In this document: piece after piece, positions 34,124-43,077 of the stretch | How the letters are laid out: every line of letters begins with the position of its first letter | How positions within the stretch are numbered: the stretch's first letter is position 1 | NCBI GenBank assembly: GCA_037200975.1 | Contig: JBBCGI010000001.1 | Span: forward strand, 3,741,716-3,805,715 | Source of the DNA: Pseudomonadota bacterium | Lineage (GTDB): Bacteria; Pseudomonadota; Gammaproteobacteria; Steroidobacterales; Steroidobacteraceae | Direction: 5' to 3' | Length of the DNA stretch: 64,000 nucleotides | Translations under genes and position numbers: made by a program | Notes under the pieces: model-generated | Database searches by the model: none | Seen by the model: the letters and a program-made list of their open reading frames with translations, nothing else | What the model was told of the DNA's origin: nothing

Positions 34124-34252
34124 GAAAAGGGGACATGCCTATTTAAAAAGGGGACAGATCTATTTTTTGACCGACCGATTTTCCGCTTGCGAGGCGGGCG
34201 CCAAAAAATAGATCTGTCCCCTTTTTAAATAGGCATGTCCCCTTTTCTCAGA
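34119..34252. repeat. Nested double palindrome with 51-bp arms, both stop codons inside
   Basis: Arms 34119-34169 and 34202-34252 are perfect over 51 bases around a 32-base centre. The outer core is ACATGCC type and the inner core is ACAGATC type. The outer ends read TCTGAGAAAA, so the TGA of the SRAP gene (34121-34123) and that of the convergent outer-membrane protein gene (34248-34250) sit symmetrically inside the arms. Confidence 0.93.
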
Positions 34253-34958
34253 AGCGGACCACGAAACCGAGGCCGATGACGTCCAGATCCTCGGTGCCGG
34301 TGCGATCTTCCTGCCCGATGCCGTCGAGCTTCTGATACTCGGCGCGGATCGAGTAAACCTGATTGATATGCCAGGCAAAACCCACGCCATACACCGGTTC
34401 CTGCGAATCTCCCTTCGCGCTGTTGGCACCGCCGTTCTGGCCATCCACCCGCGCGGACAGCTCGCGCTCGGAGCTCGCGAATAGATAGCCGAGCCGCGCG
34501 TAGAACTCGGCCTTTTCGCCGAGTGGCAGGATTCCCACCACGGAAATCAGCGGGCCGCCGACATTGAATGCGTACTTGACGTTGGCGGGGATGAAGCCCT
34601 GGCCCTGGTCGACCTCGCCGCGCACGGTGGACGACAACTCGCCGAACTGCACCAGCCCGAGTTCGGTGGCGAAGTAACGATTGAAGCGATATCCGAACGT
34701 TGCCTGGAAACCGATGTCCTCGGTTTTGGAGGAGGTGGAGATGTTGCGCGTGGGATCTGAGCGGTTCTCGAAGAAATCGATCAGATCCTGTTCGACTGCC
34801 GATTGATCGCCGCTGAATCGCGCCTGGCCGATCAACAGCGCGCCATAGGCACCCACGCGATTGGCATTGCGGGTTCTCTTCTTGGGCTTCGCGGCTTCGG
34901 CAAACCCCGCGAACAGCAGGCTCGCGGCTACGAGCACGATGACGGAAAACTTCTTCAT
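34248..34958 (-). CDS. Outer-membrane beta-barrel protein (OmpA/OmpW-like size)
   Basis: A 236-residue protein starting MKKFSVIVLVAASLLFAGFAEA, a signal peptide. The mature part is an eight-strand-like barrel (GAYGALLIGQARF, GFQATFGYRFNRYFATELG, AEFYARLGYLFAS, YSIRAEYQKLD) ending in VVRF, with a terminal phenylalanine as in OmpA-type barrels. Its stop is inside the nested palindrome. The function is unknown. Confidence 0.82.
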   Translation of the reverse strand: MKKFSVIVLVAASLLFAGFAEAAKPKKRTRNANRVGAYGALLIGQARFSGDQSAVEQDLIDFFENRSDPTRNISTSSKTEDIGFQATFGYRFNRYFATELGLVQFGELSSTVRGEVDQGQGFIPANVKYAFNVGGPLISVVGILPLGEKAEFYARLGYLFASSERELSARVDGQNGGANSAKGDSQEPVYGVGFAWHINQVYSIRAEYQKLDGIGQEDRTGTEDLDVIGLGFVVRF

Positions 34959-35265
34959 TCGTTGCGCTCCCGACTGGGCTGTGACGACGCTATCACGCAA
35001 GCCGCGTGATAGCCGCCTATTTGAGGACTGCGGTGAAAAACTCGTTCAGCGTTTGTCGAAAGGCGCTCGCCGGCTTCGTCGCAGCCATGCAGCGTGTGTA
35101 CCTCGGCCTGCACTTTCGGTTCCGTGAATCCGTAAGGTCTCGGCCGCGAGCCGGCGCGACTTGCGTTCGACGAGCCTTCCCGCGCCGCATGGCCTGTCGC
35201 GGCACTCGATGTATTGCTCGCGCATGTGTCCCCCGGGTTCTACGTATATAGAAGAGTGAGTTATG
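34959..35265. other. Spacer with one hairpin; no convincing gene
   Basis: About 307 bases between two minus-strand genes. A 10-bp hairpin (GCTATCACGC / GCGTGATAGC, 34989-35013) lies upstream of the outer-membrane protein gene and could be an operator or RNA element. A minus-strand frame starting near 35223 (MREQYIECRD) has a GGGGGA ahead of the ATG, but its composition is poor, so I do not call it. The AT-richer stretch at 35244-35272 may be a promoter-like region. Confidence 0.45.
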
Positions 35266-38200
35266 TTACACAGACGCGACCGGAGCCGTCGCACGATGCG
35301 CGAGGCGATACAAAGCCGGCAAGACGAACAGGCTCAACAGGGTTGCCGAGAGAATGCCGCCGATCACCACGGTCGCGAGCGGGCGCTGCACCTCCGCCCC
35401 GGTGCCCGTGTTGAGCGCCATCGGCAGGAAGCCGAGCGAGGCGACCAGGCCGATCATCAGCACCGGCCGCAACCGCAGCTGTGCGCCTTCGCGAATCGCA
35501 GCGTCCAGTCCACGTCCCGCCTTGAGCAGGTCGCGAAATGCAGTGACCATGATGACGCCCGTGAGCACCGCCACGCCGGACAACGTGATGAACCCGACCC
35601 CCGCGGTGATCGAGAGCGGAATTCCGCGCAGCGCCAGCGCCGCGACTCCGCCGGCCAGCGCCAGCGGCACGCCGCTGAACACCAGCAATGCGTCGCGCGC
35701 CGAGCCGAAGGTCATGATCAGCAGGCCGAAGATCAGCGCGAGCGTGACCGGCACCAGCAATACCAGCCGTGCCGACGCCGACTCCAGCTGCTCGAACGTG
35801 CCGCCGTACGCGAGCCAGTATCCCGCCGGTAGTTTGATGTCGCGTTCGATCGCGGCGCGCGCATCGCGCACGAAGCCACCGAGGTCGCGGCCCGCGACGT
35901 TGGCGGAAATCACCAGCCGGCGTTTGCCATTCTCGCGGCCGATCTGGTTGGGGCCGATCGTCTCGCGGATTTCCGCGAGCTCGGACAGCGGCACGAAGCC
36001 GCTGCCATCGGCGAGCCGCACGGGCAGCTGTTCGAGCGAAGACACGCGTGACCGTTGCTCCTCGGGCAGCCGCACGATCACTTCGAAACGCCGGTCGCCT
36101 TCGTAGAGGTGGCCCGCGCCGCGGCCGCCGACCGCAGTCACGACGACGTCCTGCAGTTCGCGCAGGTGGATGCCGTGGCGGGCCAGCGCTTCGCGGCGCG
36201 GCAAAATCTCGAGCACCGGCAAACCCGCGATCTGCTCGACCTTCACGTCGCTGGCGCCGCGCACGGTGCCGAGCGCGGCGGCAATACGCCGTCCCTGCGC
36301 CAGCAGGATGGCCGGATCGTCACCGTAGAGTTTGACGCCGACATCGGAGCGCACGCCCGAGATGAGCTCGTTGAAACGCAGCTGGATCGGCTGGCTCACC
36401 TCGTAGTTGCTGCCGGGCACGGCCGCGATCGCACGTTCCACTTCGGCCAGCAGTTGTTGCCTGGATTTGCCGGGATCGGGCCACGCCGAGCGGGGCTTGA
36501 GCATCACCACGCCGTCGGACACGCTCGGCGGCATCGGGTCCGTGGCGACTTCCGCCGTACCCACGCGGGCGAATGCCGTTTTCACTTCGGGCACTTTCAG
36601 CAGCGCCTGCTCGAGCGAGACCTGCATGCGCACCGACTGCGACAGACTGGTGCCCGGAATCCGCATCGACTGAATGGCGAGATCGCCCTCGTCGAGATGC
36701 GGAATGAACTCCGTGCCGAGGCGGGTCGCGCCGAACGCTGCCAGCACCGTTACGCCGAGCGCCGCGCCGAGGACGGGCCCGCGATGCGACAACGCGTAGT
36801 CGAGCGCGCGTGTATAGCCGCGTTTCACCGCGGCGAGCACGCGCCCATCGTGTTCGCGGATCGGGCCTTTCAACAGCAGCGCGCAGGCGGCAGGCACGAA
36901 CGTCAGCGACAGGACCAGCGCTGCCAGCAATGCGATGATGACCGCCCACGCCATCGGCTTGAACATCTTGCCTTCCACGCCCGAAAGCGCGAGCAACGGT
37001 AGATTGACGAGGACCACGACGGCCACGCTGACCAGGCTCGGCTTCCACACCTCCCGCGTGGCTTTGAGCACCGTGCGCAGGCGTTCCGGGCGGTCGAGCA
37101 CGCGCCGCAGCCGTTGTTGCTCCTGCGCGAGCCGCAACAGGCAGTTTTCGACCACGATCAGCGCCGCATCGACGATCAGGCCGAAGTCGAGCGCGCCGAG
37201 CGACATGAGGTTGGCGCTGACGCGGCTTGCGACCATGCCGCTGATGAGCATGAGGAACGACAGCGGGATCACCAGCGCCGTCAACAGCGCCGCGCGCACG
37301 TTCCCTAACAACACCAGCAGGACGACCGTGACGAGGATCGCGCCCTCGAGCAGGTTGGTCTGCACGGTGCGGATGGCCGCGTTCACCAGCACCGTGCGGT
37401 CGTACACGGTCTCGGCGCGCACGCCGCGTGGCAGCGTCTGGTTGATCTGCGCAAGTTTTTCGGCGACGCGCAGGCTCACCGTGCGGCTGTTCTCGCCCGT
37501 GAGCATGATGGCGGTGCCGAGCACGGTCTCCGCGCCATCGCGCGTCGCGGCGCCGGTGCGCAGCTCCCGGCCGATCGCGACCTCGGCCACGTCGCTGACA
37601 CGCACGGGCTGGCCGGCGCGGCTGGTGATCACGAGGTTGGCGAGGTCCGCCGCGTCGCGGGCCTGGCCCGGCGCGCGCACCAGCAGCTCTTCGCCATTGC
37701 GTTCGATGTAACCCGCGCCGAAGTTCGTGTTGCCGTGTTCGAGCGCTTCGGCCAGTTCATCGAAGGACAGTCCCAGCGCCATCAGGCGTTGCGGATCCGG
37801 CGTCACGTGAAACTGTTTCGCGTAGCCGCCGATGCTGTTGACCTCGGCGATGCCGGGCACCTGCCGCAGCTGCGGCTTGATCACCCAGTCCTGCAGCGTC
37901 CGCAGCTCGGTCGCGTCGTAGCCGTCGCCGTGCACGGTGTAGAGGAAAATTTCCCCGAGTCCCGTGGCGACCGGCCCCATCGCGACATCGACTCCCGGCG
38001 GTAGTTCGTCCGCGGCGGCCCCGATACGTTCATTGACGAGCTGGCGCGCGAAGAAGATGTCCGTGCCCTCCTTGAACACGACCGTGACCTGCGAAAGGCC
38101 ATATCGCGACAGCGACCGCGTGTATTCGAGCTGCGGCAGTCCGGCGAGCGCGGTTTCCACGGGCACGGTGATGCGCTGCTCGACTTCGAGCGGGGTGAAT

Positions 38201-38364
38201 CCCTGCGCCGAGGCGTTGATCTGCACCTGGACGTTGGTGATGTCGGGCACCGCGTCGATGGGCAGGCGCTGGTAGTCGTAGATGCCGAAGCAGGCGACCA
38301 GCGCCGTCAACGCGACGATCAGCCAGCGACGCTCGACGGAGAATTTGAGCAGTGAGTCGATCAT
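35266..38364 (-). CDS. Heavy-metal efflux RND pump (CzcA/CusA family)
   Basis: A 1032-residue inner-membrane RND transporter. The start MIDSLLKFSVERRWLIVAL is a typical N-terminal helix. The TM4 proton-relay region DFGLIVDAALIVVENCLLRL keeps both aspartates and the glutamate of the CzcA (HME1, Zn/Co/Cd) group rather than the CusA pattern. It is the pump of a tripartite system, with its adaptor and TolC genes just upstream. The ATG overlaps or abuts the adaptor stop. It exports divalent metal ions; the exact ion is inferred from the motif. Confidence 0.94.
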   Translation of the reverse strand: MIDSLLKFSVERRWLIVALTALVACFGIYDYQRLPIDAVPDITNVQVQINASAQGFTPLEVEQRITVPVETALAGLPQLEYTRSLSRYGLSQVTVVFKEGTDIFFARQLVNERIGAAADELPPGVDVAMGPVATGLGEIFLYTVHGDGYDATELRTLQDWVIKPQLRQVPGIAEVNSIGGYAKQFHVTPDPQRLMALGLSFDELAEALEHGNTNFGAGYIERNGEELLVRAPGQARDAADLANLVITSRAGQPVRVSDVAEVAIGRELRTGAATRDGAETVLGTAIMLTGENSRTVSLRVAEKLAQINQTLPRGVRAETVYDRTVLVNAAIRTVQTNLLEGAILVTVVLLVLLGNVRAALLTALVIPLSFLMLISGMVASRVSANLMSLGALDFGLIVDAALIVVENCLLRLAQEQQRLRRVLDRPERLRTVLKATREVWKPSLVSVAVVVLVNLPLLALSGVEGKMFKPMAWAVIIALLAALVLSLTFVPAACALLLKGPIREHDGRVLAAVKRGYTRALDYALSHRGPVLGAALGVTVLAAFGATRLGTEFIPHLDEGDLAIQSMRIPGTSLSQSVRMQVSLEQALLKVPEVKTAFARVGTAEVATDPMPPSVSDGVVMLKPRSAWPDPGKSRQQLLAEVERAIAAVPGSNYEVSQPIQLRFNELISGVRSDVGVKLYGDDPAILLAQGRRIAAALGTVRGASDVKVEQIAGLPVLEILPRREALARHGIHLRELQDVVVTAVGGRGAGHLYEGDRRFEVIVRLPEEQRSRVSSLEQLPVRLADGSGFVPLSELAEIRETIGPNQIGRENGKRRLVISANVAGRDLGGFVRDARAAIERDIKLPAGYWLAYGGTFEQLESASARLVLLVPVTLALIFGLLIMTFGSARDALLVFSGVPLALAGGVAALALRGIPLSITAGVGFITLSGVAVLTGVIMVTAFRDLLKAGRGLDAAIREGAQLRLRPVLMIGLVASLGFLPMALNTGTGAEVQRPLATVVIGGILSATLLSLFVLPALYRLAHRATAPVASV

Positions 38365-38365
38365 G

Positions 38366-39268
38366 TCAGTGCTCGTGCGCGGCGCCGGCTTTCTCGAGCT
38401 CGGCCTTGATGAGAAAACTGTCGCGCGGCACGTACAGCTCGCCGGCCGCGAGGCCGGCCGTGATCTCGACGAACGCGTCGTCGCTCAGGCCTTCCTGCAC
38501 GGGGCGCGGCGCGAAGCCGCCGTCGTGCGGCACGAATACCGCGCGTTGTCCGTCGACGGTCTGCAGCGCCGTTGCCTGCACCGCGACCGCCACCAGGGTT
38601 TCCGCGACCACGATTTCCGCAGACAGGTTGAGCCCCGGCCGCCACGAACCACTGGAGTTGTCGACGGGTACCCGGACCATGATCGCCTGCGAGCCGCCGG
38701 TGCTCACGGGGGCGATGTGGCTGATCTTGCCGCTCGCGCTTTGTGCGCCATCGCCTGAGCGCAGCAGCACGGTCTGGCCTCTCCGCACGCGTGCCAGCTG
38801 GCGCGGAAACACCGCCAGCTCCGCCCACAGGGTAGATAGGTCGCTGACCGTGAACAGGCTCTGTGACTCGACCGTCTCGCCGGGGCTGACGTTACGCGCG
38901 GTGAGCACGCCGGCGATCGGCGATTTGACCGCGTACACCTGCAGACTTTCGTTGCTTTCAACCAGTGCCAGGGTCTCGCCGGCCGCGACCGGGTCGCCCG
39001 GTGACTTGGTAACCGACCGCACCAGCCCGGCGAACCGTGCCGAGACGTTGCGGGTGCGTTCGGCGTTGAGCACCAGCGTGCCGTATGTCGAGACGCTTAC
39101 GCGCAATGGCCGCGGTCCCGCCGCCACGGTTTCGATGCCGGAGATCGGACCGGTGTGTTCGAGCGATTCCGCCGGCTCGTGTTCCGGCGCGGCATCGGGC
39201 GCCGCGGCTGGTTCGCGGGAGCAGGCCGCGAGAGATGCCGCGAGAATCAACAGGCAGATGGTTTTCAT
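38366..39268 (-). CDS. RND periplasmic adaptor (CzcB-like) lipoprotein
   Basis: A 300-residue membrane-fusion protein. The start MKTICLLILAASLAAC gives a lipobox (LAAC, cysteine at 16). The barrel-sandwich lipoyl domain has ARFAGLVRSVTKSPGDPV and later SPIAGVLTARNVSPGETV. It is shorter than most CzcB proteins, with a small or absent hairpin. It bridges the pump and TolC. Its start overlaps the end of the TolC gene (ATGA), so the two are coupled. Confidence 0.9.
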   Translation of the reverse strand: MKTICLLILAASLAACSREPAAAPDAAPEHEPAESLEHTGPISGIETVAAGPRPLRVSVSTYGTLVLNAERTRNVSARFAGLVRSVTKSPGDPVAAGETLALVESNESLQVYAVKSPIAGVLTARNVSPGETVESQSLFTVSDLSTLWAELAVFPRQLARVRRGQTVLLRSGDGAQSASGKISHIAPVSTGGSQAIMVRVPVDNSSGSWRPGLNLSAEIVVAETLVAVAVQATALQTVDGQRAVFVPHDGGFAPRPVQEGLSDDAFVEITAGLAAGELYVPRDSFLIKAELEKAGAAHEH

Positions 39269-40506
39269 GGGGTGGCCTCTCCCGTGAGGCGTTCGAGTTC
39301 CGCCCGCAGGCGGTGATGATCGGCGGCCGCGTCGATCGCGGCGCCCTGCAGTTCGAGTAGTTCGGCTTGCGCGCTGGCCAGCTCCAGGAACGAGAAGCGG
39401 CCGACGTCGTAGCCGGCCTGCGTCTGGCTGAGCGCCTCGCGCGCCTGCGGCACCGCGTCGTCGCGCAGCGCCAGCGCGGTTTCGCGTGCCGCCTCCGCCT
39501 GGCTGTGCAGGGCAAACAAGGTGGACCGCAGACGATTGAGCGCGGCCGCCTGTTCGGCGCCGGATTGCGCGCGCTGCGCGCGGGCCTCGGCGATGGCGCC
39601 CTGGTTGCGATTGCCCCAGGCCATGGGCATCGAGACGGCGGCCACCAGTGCCGCATCGCCGCTGTCCTGAAAGCGCCGCACTCCGATGCTCACACTCAAG
39701 TCGGGCCGGGCTTGTGCCTGCGCCAGACGCAACTGCGCGTCACGCAGCCGTGTATCGCTGGCGAACCGCAGTAGTTCGGGATTACGCGCCAGCTTCTCGA
39801 ACCAGGCGTTGAAGGGCAGGCTCGATGCAAAGCCGTAGAGGTCCGCGCTCACTTCGGCGAACTGCGGTTCGGCGTCGCCGAAGGTGGCGGCGAGCTCGTA
39901 TCGCGTACTGCGGGCCAGACGTTCCGCCTGGCGCAGATCGATCTGCGCGCGTGTCACCGCGATGCGGGCGCGGCTGCGTTCCGCGACCGGCGAACGCGCC
40001 GCGTCCACGCGCTGGCTGATGGCGCTGAACGATTCGGCCGCAAGCCGCGCCGCCTGGCGGGAGAACACCAGCCGCTCGCGCGCCGCGGCCGCGTCGATGA
40101 AGCGGCGCGTGGTCTCGGCAAGCAGGTCCAGCTGATGCGCGCGGCGCTCGATGTCAGCGAGCTCGAAGCCGGAATCCGCCACCGCCATGCGTGCGCTGCG
40201 TTTTCCGCCGAGCTCCACCACCTGGCTCAATACCAGCGTGGTTTCGAGAGCCTCCGTGCCACGTCGCGCGCCATCGCCGCCGAAGTTTTCCAGCTCGAGC
40301 GAGACCTCCGGATTGGGCCGCAACCGCGCCTGCGTGAGCCGGGCCTGCGCGGCCGTCAGCTCGAACGCGCTTGCGGCGAGTTCCGGATTGCGCGCCAGCG
40401 CGGTGTCCAGCGCCCGCGCCAGCGTGAGATCGTCCAGCGCGAACGCCCGGGCGCCGCCCAACAACAATACGCATGCGCCCAGGGCGCATGCCTTCGAGAA
40501 AACCAT
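39265..40506 (-). CDS. TolC-family outer-membrane efflux protein (CzcC-like)
   Basis: A 413-residue protein starting MVFSKACALGACVLLLGGARAFA, a signal peptide. Two outer-membrane efflux repeats are visible: ALARNPELAASAFELTAAQARLTQARLRPNPEVSLEL (in short: NPELAAS, RLRPNPEVSL), and FLELASAQAELLELQGAAID near the end. It forms the outer channel of the metal efflux complex. ATGA overlap with the adaptor gene. Confidence 0.92.
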   Translation of the reverse strand: MVFSKACALGACVLLLGGARAFALDDLTLARALDTALARNPELAASAFELTAAQARLTQARLRPNPEVSLELENFGGDGARRGTEALETTLVLSQVVELGGKRSARMAVADSGFELADIERRAHQLDLLAETTRRFIDAAAARERLVFSRQAARLAAESFSAISQRVDAARSPVAERSRARIAVTRAQIDLRQAERLARSTRYELAATFGDAEPQFAEVSADLYGFASSLPFNAWFEKLARNPELLRFASDTRLRDAQLRLAQAQARPDLSVSIGVRRFQDSGDAALVAAVSMPMAWGNRNQGAIAEARAQRAQSGAEQAAALNRLRSTLFALHSQAEAARETALALRDDAVPQAREALSQTQAGYDVGRFSFLELASAQAELLELQGAAIDAAADHHRLRAELERLTGEATP

Positions 40507-40575
40507 GGTTGCCTCCCACGGCCGGCTTCAACGGAAGCCATGCCGGTTGCTACGTCTAACTATCGACGCGGGAAG

Positions 40576-40959
40576 TCAGCGCGGCGGGCCGCGCAGGGGC
40601 GGGCGCAGCCGGATGCGGGCGGGCGAGAGGCGGGGAGGAGAGAGAAAATCGGGCGGCAGGTGTCGCGAACGCGGCAGGAAGAACAGCAGCAGCGAGAACG
40701 CGAACGTCAGCGCGAGCAGGTCGAGCGCCGCGGAGGACTTCTTGACCAGCGCTTCGACGCCCACGGAGATGTCCTGGTCGGAATGCGGCAGGCTCGCCAC
40801 CGCTTCGCCGTGATGCACGCCGGAATCCGTGGCATGCAGACTGACGGGCGCTTCGCTGCCGTCGAAGCACAGATGCAGATGCGTTCCGCCGATGCGCAGC
40901 ACGAAGAGGGCTGCGCACAGCAGCACCGTCAGTAGCTTGAGATTGCGGGGCGCGAACAT
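40576..40959 (-). CDS. Small His-containing exported protein, first gene of the efflux operon
   Basis: A 127-residue protein. The start MFAPRNLKLLTVLLCAALFVL is a signal or anchor helix; the mature segment GGTHLHLCFDGSEAP and SGVHHGEAVASLPHSDQD is rich in histidines that could bind metal. A second hydrophobic helix (LDLLALTFAFSLLLFFLP) follows. The C-terminus is Pro/Arg rich. It leads the TolC-adaptor-pump genes on the same strand, the position held by CzcI-like proteins in other metal operons. That role is inference. Confidence 0.72.
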   Translation of the reverse strand: MFAPRNLKLLTVLLCAALFVLRIGGTHLHLCFDGSEAPVSLHATDSGVHHGEAVASLPHSDQDISVGVEALVKKSSAALDLLALTFAFSLLLFFLPRSRHLPPDFLSPPRLSPARIRLRPPLRGPPR

Positions 40960-41026
40960 GAGGCGAGTATGGCCGAAACGGAAAGGCGGGCGGCATGCAC
41001 CGGGTCACACCGCCCGTATTCGGGAC

Positions 41027-41857
41027 CTACTTCGGTGGTTCGGCGCCCGGCTGGGCGTCTTCCATCGGGAAGGTGGTGGCACCGGCCGGTGCCGCGCCGG
41101 CATCTGCCGGGGCGGGTGCGGCCGAGTCCGGCGCGACCTTGGCATTGCTGGGTGTGCTGCCCGCCACCGTACTGCGGCCCGTGCTGTTCTGGATGGCCCG
41201 CTCGAAGCGTTTGGCCGAATCGGCGTCGGTGGTCACCTTGCGCGCAATGATGTCGGCGGCGGTCGCCGTCTTGCCGTACAGGCCACGGTTCGATTTGCTG
41301 TCGATGGAGATGATGCTGCCGTCGAGCGAGACGCCGGCGAACAGGCCGCGGTTGCGCGAGTAGGAATACACCTCGGCGGTGAAGGTTTGATCCGTGCCGG
41401 CCGAGGCCGCGCGGCCGACCGGGCCCGCCGCGACGGACGCATCCGCGCCGAGCGTGAGCTTGCCGTCGGTGATGCCTTCGATGCCCTGCCGCGAGGTGAA
41501 CACCAGCACGATGTCGGTGGATTGGACGCCGATCTGCCAGCCGACATTGCCGCCGGTGATGGAGACCATGATCGGATCGGTGAAGCGGCCGTTGGCATCG
41601 CGCACGACCATGGCGCCGGAACCGCGCCGGCCGCCGACTACCGCGGCGACCTTGACTACATTCGGGATGACGGCGATGCCATAGGCGCGCGCCATGAGGC
41701 GATCGGGGATGGAGGTGTCACGCTGGGCGAATAATTCTTCGAGTACGCCGGAAGCTTCGATGAGCCGTGCTTCTTCGCGCGCGCTCGCAAATGCGGGTTG
41801 GATGGTGCACGTGGCACCGATGGCAGTCGCAAACAAGGTGAGGAGAAGTTTTTTCAT
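41027..41857 (-). CDS. SYLF (YSC84-like) lipid-binding domain protein, exported
   Basis: A 276-residue protein starting MKKLLLTLFATAIGATCTIQPAFA, a signal peptide. The SYLF domain covers about residues 55-220: AYGIAVIPNVVKVAAVVGGRRGSGAM, ITGGNVGWQIGVQSTDIVLVF, and YSYSRNRGLFAGVSLDGS. The tail is Ala/Pro rich (SAAPAPADAGAAPAG). It probably binds lipids in the periplasm. It is divergent from the apbE gene, with a 59-base gap between the two starts. Confidence 0.88.
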   Translation of the reverse strand: MKKLLLTLFATAIGATCTIQPAFASAREEARLIEASGVLEELFAQRDTSIPDRLMARAYGIAVIPNVVKVAAVVGGRRGSGAMVVRDANGRFTDPIMVSITGGNVGWQIGVQSTDIVLVFTSRQGIEGITDGKLTLGADASVAAGPVGRAASAGTDQTFTAEVYSYSRNRGLFAGVSLDGSIISIDSKSNRGLYGKTATAADIIARKVTTDADSAKRFERAIQNSTGRSTVAGSTPSNAKVAPDSAAPAPADAGAAPAGATTFPMEDAQPGAEPPK

Positions 41858-41916
41858 CGGTGGTCCTCGATAGCAAGCTGGGCCGGGAGCTTAACGCATG
41901 CGGCATAATCGCCACC

Positions 41917-42921
41917 ATGCAAACCCCAACATGCATTTTCGACCGCATTCGCGCAATCGGGTTCCGCCTCGTGTTTGGCCTGATGCTGGCGCCTGACCTC
42001 GCACATGCCGAATGGATGACGCGTAGCGAGGCGATCATGGGCACACGCTGCGCCGTGGAGCTCTGGAGCGAGGACAAGGCCGCCGGTGAGGCCGCGATAA
42101 CGTCGGTTTTTGACGACATGAAGCGCATCGATCGCCTCATGAGCACCTGGAAGGAGGACACGGAAATCTCCAAGGTGAACCGCGAGGCGTCCAGACATCC
42201 CGTGAAGATCAGCAAGGAACTGTTCGACCTGCTGGTGACCTCGGTGCAGTACTCCGAGCTCACGCAGGGCGCCTTCGACATCACCTACGCCAGCGTGGGC
42301 TATCTATACGATTTCAAGAAAGGCGTTCACCCGGACCAGAAGGCCATCGACAAGGCGTTGCCGGGCATCAACTGGCGGCACATGAAGCTCGACGCGAAGA
42401 AGACCACTGTCTACTTCACGCGGCCCGGCATGCGGATCGATCTGGGCGGTATCGCCAAGGGATACTCGGTCGACCGCGGTATCGAGATCCTCGAGAAGCA
42501 GGGCATCACGCGCGCGATGGTGAATGCCGGGGGCGATACCCGCATCATCGGCGATCGGTTCGGCAAGCCGTGGGTGGTCGGCATCCGCGATCCGGATCAC
42601 GAGGGCAAGACCTTCCTGCGCATGCCGCTCGAGAACACCGCGTTCTCGACCTCGGGGGACTACGAGCGGTACTTCGACGAGGACGGCAAGCGGTTCCACC
42701 ACATCATCGACCCCAAGACCGGCGACTCGGCGCGCAAGTGCCGCAGCGTCACGATCATCAGCGGGAACGCGACGCGCACCGACGCGCTAACAAAGAGCGT
42801 CTTCATCATGGGGCCGGAAGAGGGCATCAAGTTCATCGACACCCTGAGCGATGTGGACGCGGTGGCCGTCTCGCCCGACGGCCGGGTTTTTTACTCGAAG
42901 GGACTGGCCGCGCCGGAATAG
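41917..42921 (+). CDS. apbE: Exported FAD:protein FMN transferase
   Basis: A 334-residue ApbE. I chose MQTPTCIFDRIRAIGFRLVFGLML, which gives an export signal; upstream codons are non-secretory. Flavin- and metal-site motifs are all present: MNAGGDTRIIG, FHHIIDPKTGDSA and TRTDALTKSVFIMG. It covalently attaches FMN from FAD to threonines of periplasmic proteins. The gene sits 2.4 kb from the DUF3570/DUF4266 operon on the other strand, separated by transaldolase and threonine synthase. Confidence 0.93.
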   Translation: MQTPTCIFDRIRAIGFRLVFGLMLAPDLAHAEWMTRSEAIMGTRCAVELWSEDKAAGEAAITSVFDDMKRIDRLMSTWKEDTEISKVNREASRHPVKISKELFDLLVTSVQYSELTQGAFDITYASVGYLYDFKKGVHPDQKAIDKALPGINWRHMKLDAKKTTVYFTRPGMRIDLGGIAKGYSVDRGIEILEKQGITRAMVNAGGDTRIIGDRFGKPWVVGIRDPDHEGKTFLRMPLENTAFSTSGDYERYFDEDGKRFHHIIDPKTGDSARKCRSVTIISGNATRTDALTKSVFIMGPEEGIKFIDTLSDVDAVAVSPDGRVFYSKGLAAPE

Positions 42922-43077
42922 CAGCCGCCCGTCGCGGCGGGCCGGCAGGCGATCCGTGTAGTCCAGGGCGGACATCGTGACGCGCGTGTAATGACAGCTG
43001 CGGCACTTGACGGTCATGCTGTGGAGGCAGCAAATATCGCCGCTTCCCCAGCCCGCGAATTGCCAAACGGAGACGAC

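Noticed and set aside
34959-35265. Small genes in the spacer before the outer-membrane protein (81, 82 and 62 codons)
   Set aside because: The frames have Arg-rich shadow composition and no similarity; only one has a plausible ribosome site, so none is called.
42787-43066. Minus-strand frame with CRSCH, resembling a haem motif
   Set aside because: It is antisense to the end of apbE and to the leader of transaldolase; no signal peptide or start context.
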